Under the pieces are notes generated by a model. The model searched no databases, was not told the origin of the DNA, and was given only the letters and a program-made list of their open reading frames with translations. Below, in pieces: positions 33,993 to 45,904 of a DNA stretch of 64,000 nucleotides. Numbering within the stretch: position 1 is the stretch's first letter; the number at the start of each line of letters is the position of its first letter. A program made the translations under genes and the position numbers. This stretch comes from Oehlia diaphana (Eukaryota; Glomeromycota; Glomeromycetes; Glomerales; Glomeraceae): the NCBI GenBank assembly GCA_003833135.1, contig QZLH01000195.1:20302-84301 (forward strand). The letters run 5' to 3'.

Positions 33993-35965
33993 CTACTCTT
34001 TCCTTGTGGCACCATATTGTATTAAAAGTTTCTCATTCATTGGGCTTAAACCATTTACATTTTTAATACGTGCATTATATGTTGTTAACGCTGATTGATA
34101 AGGAACCCAACGTAATTTAACTTGTAACTTATGACCATCTTGACCATCTTGACCATCTTGTTCTATCTGCCAGTAACGATAAAATTTATTTCCATTACCA
34201 ACATTTTCACTACTGTTAATTGTGTGTAGAAATAATCCTTCTGATGTCTTATTCCATGCTATATGAGATACACAACCTATAAAACCTCGAATAACTGCCA
34301 AGGATTTACTGTCAGATGATGCTGACCATATACGTACAGTACAATCACGACTTGCTGATGCACCATCAGGAGAAAATTTAACATCACATATTATATTTTT
34401 ATGCTCATCAAAAATTTTCTGTGGTTTGTTAGAATCCTTTATTGACCATAAAGTTACTGTATAATTCCATCCTCCTGTTATAATAAATTCATTATCAGGA
34501 GAAAATGCAACGCATTCTATGCAGGGTCTCTCGTGACCGAAAGATATTTGATGATTAAAGGTTGCCAATAATTTTCTCTCTTTTAGTGACCATAAACGCA
34601 CGGTATTATCCCAACTTCCTGAAGCAAGTAATTCTCCATCAGGTGAGAATGATACACAGTTAACTTGCCATTCATGCCCTCGAAAAGTATGAATCAATTC
34701 TCTTTCTTTCACTGAAAATAGTTTTATGCCATAATAATTTCCTAAAGATCCTCCCTCAATCCAAGGTCCTGCTGCAATGAATTCACTATTCGGTGAAATT
34801 GAAAACAATTAACATTCTGGTGATTCTTTAGCTTCAAAAGTAAAAAAATGGATTTTGATTTTCTTTTGTAGATAGATGAATAAGATTATCTCTTCCTAAG
34901 ATAATAAATTTACCATCAGGTGAAAATGCAGGCCAATAATCTGATGAATGAAGACCTCGAAGGATGCCAAAACTGTCAACAATCCATTCCTCATTTGGAG
35001 AAAATAATTCATCATTGATTAAAACTCGTCCTAAACTATGTGTGAATTTTTCTTTATTTTTTATTGACCATAGACGTATTTTTCCATCAATACCTCCTGA
35101 CGCAACATAATTACTATTACTTGAAACACTAGTAACTCTATCAGTATGTCCACAAAATACATATAACAACTTTATCTCTTCTACTGACCACGACCATGAA
35201 TTTACTGTACAACCCCAACTTCCTGATATAATACTGTAAGTTCACCATTAGGTGAAAATAAAGTGCATCTTTATATGCTTTAAATGTATGTAACAATTTT
35301 CTCTCTTTTATCGACCATAAGCAAATCATACCATTTTTACTTCCCGAAACAATAAATTCATTATTTGGAGAGAATGAAACACTGCTAACACCACCATTAT
35401 GTCCTTTAAACGCGTGTACCAATTTTTTCTCATTTACGGACCATAAATAAACCATATTATCCATACTACCTGAAACAATGAGGTTACTATTAGATGAAAA
35501 TGAAACACTGTTAACATTGCCTTTATGTTCTTTAAATCCATGTAATAGTCTTTTCTCTCTTACGGACCATAAACGAACAGTACGGTCTCTACTTCCTGAA
35601 ACAACATATTTACCATTAGGTGAAATCGAAACACTTAAGATTTTATCTGTATGTTCTTCAAAATCTGCAAATTTTTCATAAGTGAATGATTCTTTATTCC
35701 TATTTATCCAAAGACCAATAGTATTGTTCCATCTCCCTAAAGCTATTAATGATCCATCTGATAATATTGAAACAGAAGCCTTCCAGCTCAAATCATTTAC
35801 ATAAACATATCTATCTAATTCACCGTATGATCTCCATATTTCTTTATAAGTTTCAGCATTATAAAGTATAATAGTGTCTCTAGTAGCTCCTACTAAAAAT
35901 TTTTCATTTTGGGAATAACAGCAAGAAATACCACCATGATCAGCTTTATGATAACCGGTATCCAA
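33993..35965 (-). pseudogene. WD40-repeat part of a decayed chimeric gene
   Basis: Three overlapping frames (35965-35141, 35169-34834, 34808-33993) hold at least ten WD40 repeats. Each has the pattern H-x-G/D-x-V-x-S-V-x-F-S-P-x-G-x-x-I/V-A/V-S-G-S-x-D-x-x-V-R-L-W-S (for example SISPNGKYVVSGSRDRTVRL and SFSPDGELLASGSWDNTVRL). Frame changes occur near 35150-35240 and 34810-34840, and one is needed to join the preceding pentapeptide segment at about 35991. WD40 propellers act as ligand or partner sensors in NLR-like proteins. Part of the same minus-strand gene as the next three entries. Confidence 0.85.
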
Positions 35966-35990
35966 GTTTTTTAATACTAAAAAAGGATTT

Positions 35991-36206
35991 TCACCAAATT
36001 CTGTTCGTCATGTTAGCATGATTAAAATTTACTCTTTGAAGCCATGCTCCTTGTAAGTGGACATTTCTTAAATCGGCCCCTTGAAATTGTGCATGATCGA
36101 ACATCCCATAACTAAGATCAGCTCCCGGTATACGGACCCCATTTAAGTCAGCTCCTTTAAATTGCACTCCAGCTTTAACTAGTAATGTGATGCCATTGGC
36201 TGCCAC
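35991..36206 (-). pseudogene. Pentapeptide-repeat segment of the chimera
   Basis: Reads AANGITLLVKAGVQFKGADL, NGVRIPGADLSYG, FDHAQFQGADLRNVHL and QRVNFNHANMT: consecutive A(D/N)LXX-type pentapeptides forming a right-handed beta helix. From memory, this order (AANxITLLVxAGVxF, pentapeptides, then WD40) is typical of NACHT-domain proteins of Mortierella and Rhizophagus. A short deletion after ANMTN breaks the frame into the WD40 part. Confidence 0.8.
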
Positions 36207-36890
36207 ATTTGAAAAGATTCATCAGTTTTTGAGCGTTTTATGAATTCATGTAACTGATTCTTAAATGATGATTCCTCCTGAATGCGCTCCGCTAAAAATT
36301 GAATAACTGATTGTTCACCCAAGGGCTTAAGTTTATTTATTATAGCGTCTGCTTTGAGGAACTCCTGTTGAATTTCTTCTGATTCATTAATATCTTCATA
36401 AATGGCATGTGCCACAAAATACTCCAATAAAGAATTATATAAAAAGGAATAGTGATTATTATTACGAAACAGGTACATATTATATAATTTCTTAAATAAT
36501 TCGGAAGCTTTGTCATAATTTTTATCAATAATTTCTCCCTCTTTAAACATAAGAGCAAGATTACGCAGAGCCACATTATGTCCTAAATTAGCTGCTTTTT
36601 CATATAATTCAAATGCCTTATACCTATCAACGCTAGTTCCGATTCCATTACTATAACAATATCCAAGCATAAATATTCTATTTAAATATTCTCCTTTATA
36701 AGATTCTTCAAATAATTTAAAGGTTTTTTCATAATCTAAATTAACACCTTCACCCGTTTTATACATTTGAGCAGATTATATTGAGCTATACTATTCCCTA
36801 ATTTTCCGCTTTCTCATAAATTCAATAGCGTTTTCCTTATTAATCTCGGTACCAATTCCTAAATAATTAAAATTTCCAAGTAAAAAGATA
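36179..36890 (-). pseudogene. Sel1 repeats running into an NLR-type C-terminal segment
   Basis: Sel1 (TPR-like) repeats are visible: MYKTGEGVNLDYEKTFKLFE, LGYCYSNGIGTSVDRYKAFE, LYEKAANLGHNVALRNLALM. They pass without a break into SFLYNSLLEYFVAHAIYEDI and later SVIQFLAERIQEESSFKNQL, wording I associate with the stretch following the NACHT ATPase in fungal NLRs. Before 36766 a frameshift and stops interrupt an earlier Sel1 repeat (SIFLLGNFNYLGIGTE follows a TAG). Confidence 0.75.
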
Positions 36891-36892
36891 GA

Positions 36893-38380
36893 CTAATTCG
36901 AATCCGAATCATGTTGATTATTCATTAACCAATCATTAATTTTGCAGCAATCATCAAGAATATTTTCTTTCAACTCCTTCCCTTCATTTAATTTCATAAA
37001 AATATATTTGAATATTCCATTAATTATATTACTTAACGGTGTTTTTAAACATTTCACTAATTCAGATGTAGCCAAATTACTAAAACCAGTAGAAGAAGTA
37101 GAAGAATTAATAATATTATCTGAATTAAATGATTGTTGTTCAGTAGTATTATTATGTACAATATCTTCCGAATTATCTGTTTGATCATTTCTTATGGTTT
37201 CATGAGATAATAATAATTTCAATTGATCAACCACTTTATTCATAGTTGGACGATTATCTGGTTCTCCATTCCAACAATCTATAAAAAATTAATTTTTAGT
37301 GTAAATGTTGAAATAAGGATGTTTGAAATTATTATATATACTTACCAGTATAAAGCTTAGTATAAGCAATAGGAGTATCAGGAACAGGTGTTTCTCTAAA
37401 ACCTTGTGAGATTCCCATAATCAAACTAATATCATATGGTTCATAATCATTCCGCTGGACATTTCCCATAATAATATCCCAACACTATAAAAATCGCTTT
37501 TTTCATTTAATTAGTATATTTGTATTTGATTTTTATCATTTTTATGTCTATAAAACCTTTTTGGATCAATATAAGGAATCATTCCAGTTAATAGTATCGA
37601 TAATCCAAAATCTGCTAACTTAATAACATTATTTTGATGAACTAATACATTACCGGAATGCTAATAATAATAATAATAATTAATATATACAGTAGATAAA
37701 AGTCGTAAAATATATGTAATGGTAATTATTAACAATTAATGATATAATATAAATTATCTTACCAAATCACGATGAACAATTCCTTCATCATGTAAAAAAC
37801 CACAGCATAAGCCAATTGAAGTGCTAAATTGAATTTATCATCCCAATTGAGATTACTAAAATATTCCTTCAAAAAGTTTCTAAGAGTACCGCCATCGGCA
37901 TACTTCATTACTAATATATAATTTTTATCTAGTTAAGAGAAAATTTTTTTATATTGATTTTTTTATATAAGAGTGATACATATATCGGTATTATTATATA
38001 TTAATTATACCTTGATCAGTTGTAATTCCATAAAAACGAATAATATTCTCGTGAAAATCAACTTCACGTTGATGTTTAAGCTAAATCATATAAATAAAAG
38101 ATAATGTAATTTACAACTCGAAAAAAAAATAACAATCCGAAATATTAATGATAAATAAATTAATTACCTCTTACATAATTTCTTTAAATACTGCGGTATC
38201 GTGATTAAAAAAAGATTTTAATGCAAAATATCTAGGAGCATGTTTCTAATTTGCACGGAATACTTTTCAGCACCAATTACTTTAATATTAGAAAAATGTT
38301 CATAATCATAATATTTAATATGTTGTTTAGAAATAGCTTCATTAATCCATTCAACCCATTCATCATTTTACATGATAATT
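36893..38380 (-). pseudogene. Decayed kinase domain and linker of the chimera
   Basis: Fragments in order on the minus strand, separated by introns: WINEAISKQHIKYYDYEHFS, YILVMKYADGGTLRNFLKEY, a GIVHRDL catalytic loop, HSGNVLVHQNN, KLADFGLS, SVGILLWEMSSG, DNRPTMNKVVDQLK, then a low-complexity linker and LSNIINGIFKYIFMKLNEGK. The HRD and DFG words survive, but the glycine-rich loop is deleted (VIGAEKYS) and at least three indels break the frame (near 38240, 37795 and 37465). The 5' end is missing. This kinase-linker-Sel1 order is the usual layout of a large Rhizophagus kinase family. Confidence 0.8.
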
Positions 38381-39626
38381 AATTGTTAGCGCATAATATT
38401 AATTCTCAAATTGATTTTTGGAAGGAAAGATTTTTTTTTTTTTTCAAAAAAGTTCAATTGTTTCGCATGGAAAATCCAACCGTTTCTGTATTCCTTCACT
38501 AATTTAGATTAATCAATTAGTTTATTTGTATTGTTTAATTCCAATTAGGGTTATCGGAAAAAAAATTCCGAGTTACAATAAACGAACAGGCTTTAGGAAC
38601 AGGTTTTTTTTACACATAAAAAAAAAAAATAACAATATAAAGTATCGTTTAAAAATTGATAGATAAAATTTAAAATATTTTTTTATTTGAAACGGAACAA
38701 TCTTTAACAGATTGTGTATTTGACACGATTTTTTTTTAACGATCAACGTAATCCATATCAAAATTTCGGATTATAAACACCGATGATACATCCTTTTATG
38801 GTTTCATCCAAACCATTGTGTTTCAACGTTTGTTTCACTAATAGTCTATATCATTTTATTATTTTTGATTTTCTGATTTTCTATTATGCATATAAAAACT
38901 GCATTATAATAATTAGTAACGTGATGAAAATCGTGTGAGCGCCGCTTAAATATCGACTGTTATTAAACTTAATTCGGTTTTCGGGAACTAACTTTTAAGG
39001 TAACTTATTACACTGCATGCATCACTTGATTTTTGAATCATTCTGATAAGACTAAGGCTTATTAGTATTTTTATGAATAACTAATATAATTTTAGTAAGA
39101 ATGAATCAAAAACCTTTACGATAGTATGAAATTTTAAATCGACTTGACTTTATTGTATATACCGATCGATAATTATGGAAAATCAAAGCGATTCATTGCG
39201 CATTGAAGAAAAAGTTGTCGCTTACGAAAGTTGAGACGAATTATAATCATAATTATTCATAATGATCTGGCTCATATTTTGCAACTCCCCATTGTAACCC
39301 AAACATTGCTTATATCTCAAAAACAACTTGGTATAACTAAACTTTATTATGTAAAACATGATAAATAAGCTGAATTATTCTCTTATCCAATAATAAAATC
39401 GATTAAAAAAAGTAATAATGAAATTTATTGTCCAATTACAAACTGATTTTATTACTGATAAAAAGAAAAAAAGATTACATTACTCTAAAATATGAATCAG
39501 TATTGAACAAATATTACATCAAAGAAAAACTAAAATAATCCTATTTGTTGAAAATCATTTTGGTCAAAAAAACCCCCCGGTTTAATATTATTTGTACTTC
39601 ATTAAAATAATTAACTTACATTATAT
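38381..39626. other. Gene-free spacer
   Basis: AT-rich. Near 39425 the phrase AATTACAAACTGATTTTATT matches 54869, in the flank of the fourth kinase, so the kinase units were duplicated with their 3' flanks. Nothing else supported. Confidence 0.5.
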
Positions 39627-41345
39627 TCAATCAACGATTTCGCAATCCAAACAATCAACAGTATTATTAGATTTCAGAGAACCTTTTATAAAGATTTAGA
39701 AATTGATGTGAATGACTTAAATAATTAAAATAATTAAGTAAAGATTTTAAATACCTGGATATTCTATGCTTGATATATTATCATAATTACTATAATAATC
39801 ATCAGAATTTTTTGGTTTAGGAAGATTTTTAAAACTAAGTAATTTACTTGTAGTTGCTTCAAAATTTTTATTTGTTGAAGGTAATTTATCATCGGTTGAT
39901 AAACTATCATTTATTCTTTCTGCTTCTTCAACTTGTTTAACTATTTCTGTTTTAATTGATTCTGTTTGATTTTCTATACTACTTAAATGTGCACTAAGTT
40001 CATGAATCCATTTAAAAATACTTTTTGCAAGATATAATGCATTTGGTCGATTTAACGGATTTGCATCTAAGCAGCTTTTAATTAAATGTAAAATCAACTG
40101 AGGTACTTCAAAATTAAATTTGGGTCTTAAACCTTCACAGATTCTTAATGCTAAAACTCCATCATCATTATTATCATAGTAAGGTGGCATTCCTGAAATT
40201 ACCTCATACATGATTATACCAAAACTGTAGATATCAGAAGCTTGAGTATAATGTTGTCCTCTTAAGATTTCAGGAGCTAAATAAGGTAAAACACCATATA
40301 CACTATTTTCTATATTTTCTAATTCCTTATAATTTACTGGTTTACACAATCCCATATCAGTTATACAAATATTACTCCTAAAGCATACAATATTTCCAAT
40401 ATGTAAATCTCGATGAATTAATCCTTTTGCATGAATTCTCTTAAGTCCAGATATAATTTCTCCTAAAATAACAAATTTATATCTCAATTTATAATCAAAA
40501 GTAAAACTTTTACGTGGTTTTGGACGTCGTCGAGACTTTCTAATATTATAATAATTTCGCAAATTTCCGCTGTTTGCATATTCCATAACCATGATATAGT
40601 CTTTTGTATCTAGATTTTGAGTTATTCCATAACATCTAATAAATTGACTTATTGATTTATCTTCAAATATTTTAAGATGTAACGTAATCTAATTAGTTAA
40701 AATAAATTAATTAAAAATTTTATTAAAAAAAAAAAAAAATTTTAATCGTAAATTAATTAATACCTCATTGATAAATTCTAATGTAATATTCTCTGATTTA
40801 TTTAAACTTTTAAGAACTACATCTTTATTTGGTTTATGTCTTTTCCATTTATGTTTATTCACATTCCAATTCGATATATAATTGTCTTTCCATTTTGCTT
40901 TATATATTTCGCCAAATCCGCCTGTTGCAATATGTTTAATATCATGAAATCTATCATAAGATATCCATTCTAGTAAATGATATTCACTCTTTGCTGATAG
41001 TTGAGTATTTTGAATGAACTTATCAACATCATTATTACCACTAGTCCAATTACTAAAATTTTGTTGGAACCTTTTTGAATTACATGTCTGACACCAATTC
41101 AGTCCAGTATTTAATTGTTTGCATTCTTTACACGTTCCGTACTTTTTTTCTCTAAAATTGTCATAACAAATATGACAAATTGTTTTCCCCCTATCTATTA
41201 GTTTTACTTGTTTGCATTCTCTACACTTTTTATAATTTTGTTCTTTTATATTTGAATCACAAGCCTGACACAAGAGTGATGTGTCTACTTGTTTACATCC
41301 CATACACTTTCCATGTATTTGTTCTTCCGCATATGACTGATCCAT
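39627..41345 (-). CDS. Protein kinase with N-terminal Cys-pair repeats, intact
   Basis: Exons 41345-40764, 40688-39755 and 39682-39627; phases 0 and 1; 523 residues. N-terminal 105 residues hold three zinc-ribbon-like units with paired cysteines (CMGCKQ..CQAC, CRECKQ..CHIC, CKECKQ..CQTC), followed by the family word RFQQNFSNWTSGN. Kinase domain about 135-435: GGFGEIYKAKW loop (ATGGFG; first Gly replaced by Ala), K179 in VVLKS, HRDLHIGN with D288, DMG (305-307) instead of DFG, LAPEILRG, DIYSFGIIMYEV. Asp residues for catalysis and metal are kept, so activity is plausible. The tail has a Lys/Glu helix, then LPKPKNSDDYYSNYD, and a small last exon ends in CLDCEIVD. Most like fungal TKL-type signalling kinases; substrate unknown. 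First of three minus-strand paralogues (with 52470-54135 and 55121-56595). Confidence 0.88.
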
Positions 41346-42520
41346 AGTAAATTAGATAAAATTATTATTCAATAATAATTTGACACCAAAATATTGCTAA
41401 AATCATGAAGGGACTGAAGGGTGGTATTTATAAAAAAATGTTTTAGATCGACAATCGACAAATGAGATCTAGAATGGACATATTTTTACAGGATTTACAT
41501 CATTATCAACCAAGTTAAAGAAACTTTTCATGATAACTATGGAATCAAACGACATTTATATATTCAATGGTAAACTTGCATCATTATCAACCGAAATGGG
41601 AAAAATTTTATGATAAGATTTAGTCCAATTGTTAAATCATTAGAACGACATGTCCATTTATAAATCTAAGAGGGAAAATTGCAGTACAGAAAAAGTAAAG
41701 TTCGAATTTTCGTGATAGTAAGATTAATATAGAACAATATTTATTATTATCGTTATTATTATTTTGTTTATTAGTGTGATCGAAAATTGAAATATTTTTA
41801 ATTGTTTTAATAATTTGGATAAAAAAAAACTTTGTTTATATAAAGTTAATATGAACAACACTAACTTTTTAGATTGACTGCTTTCCTATGTACAGTATAT
41901 GTGTTGAAAAAATTAAGAAAAAGTGAATTGTTGATGAAAATTTGATTGTGTAACCAATTAACTTCAGACTAAAGTTTGTTAACTAACAACAAGAATGTAG
42001 TTAAATATTAATTAAGTCTTTTAGATTTTGAATATAAATATTTAAAATATTTAATTTTGGCATTATTAATTTCTTTAGGAGTGAAATGAATGAAAAGAAT
42101 ATAGAAACATATGTCCTTTTTTGAATTAAATGCAGAATGAAATATATATATATCTGTAGAAATTTTGATAATAAAAAATTTAATCAAGATGAATCTTTTG
42201 TGCATAAATCTGAATAAATGTAAAATCAGATATAAATAAACTTGATAACTTGTCTCATTTGAAATCTCAATAAATTTTAGATCTAATAATTAATAATCTT
42301 TGGACATTAATATATGCGCGAAATTAAAAATTTTTTTTTTTTAATGATTTATATATGCTTTATTGATATTTAGTTTATATACTATACAAACAAATTATCA
42401 TGAACTATATCCACCCAGTAGGATGCAATCATCAAAATCGCGAAATTAAAAATTGAATAATCGGGATAACAATTATAGATAAGGAATAATAAGGTGAACA
42501 AATCGTTACTATTTGTTTCT
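41346..42520. other. Gene-free upstream region
   Basis: Upstream of the kinase. ATCATTATCAACC occurs near 41500 and 41580 within a loosely duplicated block of about 80 bp. No gene. Confidence 0.45.
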
Positions 42521-42524
42521 GACA

Positions 42525-42700
42525 TAGCCAGGAGAGGTAGGAAAGGGAAAGAGGGAGAATGAAAGAGGAAGGGGAAGGGAAGGGAAGAGAAAGAGGGAAA
42601 ATGAGAGAGGGGAGAGAAAGGGGAAAGGGAAAAAATAAGGAATAAGGGAAAATTAAAAGGAAAGGAAAGAGGGGAAAGAAGGCGAGAGAAGAGAACAAAA
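42525..42700. repeat. Long purine-rich tract
   Basis: About 175 bp of almost pure G/A on the plus strand (AGAGGGAAAATGAGAGAGGG type). The minus-strand frames across it are all Phe/Pro/Ser/Leu and are artefacts of composition. Such mirror-like tracts can adopt triplex structure (established for polypurine DNA). Confidence 0.75.
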
Positions 42701-43233
42701 ATACACACCACCCACCCATACACAACCAACACTCCCAACCTACATACCTAAAAGGAGATGTAAAGAAAGGAAACCAAAAAGAAGACCTAATTAAAAGAAG
42801 ACCTAAAGGAAATAGAAGGTCAATATTCTTGGTTTATTATTAGTTTCATCTGGCGAGTTACTTATCGCAGAATAACCATTCAAGGAAAAGGTTAAAAAAC
42901 CTAGAAAACTAAAGGTATTGGGGACATAATTATACTATTTATGTTATATAAAATCTACATCGAGATTATGAGTCGCATGAGTATCTTCTATTCATATTAA
43001 AATTATTATTCCAATCGTGAAACATTGTGTATTTCTTCATTGGCAAAAAAAAATGTTAAAAAACGCACTTTTAATTAATAATAAACTATAAAGGTACCAC
43101 TTGCTTTCGCTATAATAGATTGCATATTTTTTTCTCTAAATAATTTTTGCACCTATACATTAAAAATATTAATAACCATGCTACAATACTATTCCCAATA
43201 CATTGTATTAGGTCCAAAACTTCCAAGTTCTTG

Positions 43234-43754
43234 GAGGGCCCCTGAATACGCTATAGTTTAATTAATGAAATTCCGTACAAACCAATTTATAAATCCGTAC
43301 ATTAAACTTCAGGCCTTATATTTATCCGTACTATCCGTACACTGAACTTTTTTTTCTATACGAGGAACTTCACAAAAATTTTTTATATTATTTTGAATAT
43401 TTGATTTTCTTGACTATTTTTTTTTTTGATTTCATCAATGCTTCACTTCTATCTATGTTAACATTTTCGGACGAATTTGAATTACTTCTTTTGCTGAGAT
43501 TCATATTTATGATTAAATTAATTGACAAAAAAAACATGATAAAAAGATATTAATTTGATTTTTTTACGTCGAACCTGCGCAAGTAAAAATTTATTGTAAA
43601 TTCTCACGCGGAGGCAATTTTTATTGTAAATCCGTTTATTGTTTCTTTAAATCCGTACTCTAAACTTCGGCAGACTTTTTATATCCATGCAATAAGAATC
43701 AACACTAAGTTATCAAATCCGTACAATGAGGTTATCAGTGTATTCGGGGCCCCT
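43234..43754. mobile_element. hAT-like MITE, about 521 bp
   Basis: Ends are inverted: GAGGGCCCCTGAATACGCT at the left; the right end, reverse-complemented, reads AGGGGCCCCGAATACACT. GTTCTTG flanks both ends (43227-43233 and 43755-43761), fitting a 7-8 bp target duplication. Ends resembling CAGGGG with 8-bp duplications are typical of hAT elements. The inside is noncoding, with repeated AATCCGTAC words. Confidence 0.75.
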
Positions 43755-43979
43755 GTTCTTGCTGTAGTTTGACGATTTTTTAGTACTCTAGATATCATCA
43801 TTCAATATTTCCAATAATTTAAAATTTGGCCAAATATTTTTTAATCATAGACGGATGATATTTTGGTGATTCTGAGTTGCGTGGCTACCATTTTTTTATG
43901 GTATCGTTTTATAACAACTTAAATATCACATGAGTAATTTTTTAATTATATTACCCATTTACATTTAATTCAAAGAATG

Positions 43980-44470
43980 GGAGTTGGCCAGATACATTAC
44001 TCGCAAAAAGAAAACACGTTATCATACACTTTATAGACGCAATAAGCGCACCGAAATTACCCGCACGATACCGACGGGTCAACATAATACTCGTGGACTC
44101 AGGGTTTCCCTTACTACCGCCGTATGGGATCCTTTGATGAATCAGTACATATTTGGTAGACTTCTAGTGATTTTTTACATTCGAGTTCTTGGGAATTACA
44201 TAGAGATAATTTACTTTTGATAATATAGATTTTTCAATATTTTTTATGATTATACTTTTTTAGATTTTTAGATAATATTCTTATTTCACGCTTATTCTCT
44301 TCTCTTTGGTGGGCCTTAGCGCCGTTTTCCGTTCCATTATTACCACCAAGGTAGTAGCGGTTTGGTTTTCAGTTTTCGAATTACTTTCGATTTTGTTTTA
44401 AAGTCTTTGTAATTTGTACTGTAACTTCGTTCACTTTGTGAATAAAAATAAAAAATAAAATAAAAATAAA
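43980..44470 (+). mobile_element. Probable non-LTR retroelement remnant with 3' tail
   Basis: Ends with TACTGTAACTTCGTTCACTT followed by TGTGAATAAAAATA and an AAATAAAA-type tail, identical over more than 30 bases to the 48-bp insert at 11481-11528. The body is richer in GC than its surroundings (for example CTTTGGTGGGCCTTAGCGCC at 44305). A 78-codon plus-strand frame at 43984-44220 (basic start, then TTAVWDPLMNQYIFGR) could be a C-terminal scrap of an element protein, but I cannot identify it. Confidence 0.55.
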
Positions 44471-45376
44471 TCTGATTTTACATTATATTCAAATTTGCCA
44501 TCAAATTGTTTTTTAATATTGAAAAATATGAAAAGAATGTTTATTGAAATAATTGGATATACAATAATAAATAGTGAATAAAGATTAAAGTATGTGATAA
44601 ATATAAAATATGAGAATACGCGTTACTAACAAAAAAATAAATAAATAAAAAAATATCCAGAGGGATCAATATTTTCTTCTCGATTCCATACCACCTATAT
44701 GTCAAAGGCTAGATGATTAGATGTAAATTTATTTACTTTTTTAACAAAATTTATGATCTACCGATACTCGTAAAAAAATAACGTTTACCGCAGTAAATGA
44801 AGTATAACATGAAAATTAATAAGCAAATTATATTGATCCCTCAGCTTAATAAGATAAACCAATTACTTTAAAATGAAACAATAATACATGGATGACACGA
44901 TTGTTATAAAGTGGCTAATATCCCCATTATTCAATCAATTATGTCTCAGATTTTTAACAAAGCTCATTACGTTGAACTTAATTAACTGGGCCGCTACGCA
45001 AAAATTCAGCCATGTAATGCCTTATTCTCTACAATCAATAATTAAAAGGCGACGTTAGGCGTTCTACATCGTAATTGTACGAACCTTTATCCAAACGACC
45101 TCTTATGTCAATCTTACATCGATAGAAAGCAATTCACATATTTGGTTTTGATCATAAAATCTTTTTGTCTAGCTTACCTAAACAAAAATTATTCCTTACA
45201 GCTCTAAAGTGATTCATTTACGATTTTTCAATTTATACATTACACCACTTTACGTGCTAAACTGCTAATGCATGGACTACTAGTTCCTTTTGACCTCACG
45301 GATATTAATAAATTGCATTCAACATTTTAATCTCCTTCGGAAGAAGCGATTTTGTAAAATATGCTTACCATTGTTG
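44471..45376. other. Gene-free spacer between transposon remnants
   Basis: AT-rich DNA with no supported gene or repeat. Confidence 0.4.
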
Positions 45377-45563
45377 CCCTATAAAAAATTTTATCCCGTT
45401 ATTTCTGTAAAAACTCGTAAAAATGAGCCTTTTCACGGATCCATTCACGAAAAATGTAAATAATTCGATAAATTCCGTGATATAAGGTTATTAATTCCGG
45501 AAATATGAGCCTTTTACGGAAAGGAGATGGAATATAAAAAACGGATTTACTTTTTTTACAGGG
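45377..45563 (+). mobile_element. MITE family A, copy 1
   Basis: Inverted ends CCCTATAAAAAA / TTTTTTTACAGGG (each reads CCCTRTAAAAAA inward). The interior has two related words, AATGAGCCTTTTCACGGA and TATGAGCCTTTTACGGA. Two other copies lie at 47648 and 58812. Noncoding; an open minus-strand frame across it is chance. Confidence 0.75.
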
Positions 45564-45603
45564 TTGGGATATAGATTTGGATGAATCGATAAACCAGACA
45601 TTA

Positions 45604-45904
45604 GGCCACACAAATTCGATTTTTCGGTTCACCTCACCCGGCCGGGTCACTTTTTCAAATTTCAATAAAAAAAAAGTTTATATGTAAAAAAAATTATCAC
45701 GTGATCAGGGCGTAATTTTATTGGTGGGTAAGTTTATCACGTGGCTGAGAACTTCTGGATAAATTCCTCCCCTTTAAACGCCAACCAATCAGATGTCACG
45801 ATTTTATATATAAACTTTTTTATTAATAAACAATAAACCCCGGGTCCCCGGGTCGATTTTAAATTTCAATGTTACGTGAACCGAATAATTGAATTTGTGT
45901 GGCC
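45604..45904. mobile_element. PIF/Harbinger-like MITE, 301 bp
   Basis: 29-bp terminal inverted repeats with 27 matches: the left begins GGCCACACAAATTCGATTTT and the right, reverse-complemented, GGCCACACAAATTCAATTAT. TTA flanks both sides (45601-45603 and 45905-45907), the 3-bp target duplication expected for PIF/Harbinger. CCCGGCCGGG and CCCCGGGTCCCCGGG lie just inside the ends, and two CACGTG words occur in the body (45705, 45737). Noncoding. Confidence 0.85.

Noticed and set aside
42382..42738. Two overlapping Phe/Pro/Ser-rich minus-strand frames
   Set aside because: Direct consequence of the polypurine tract; no domain or splice context.
45399..45665. 88-codon minus-strand frame
   Set aside because: Lies across two MITEs, so it is not a gene.
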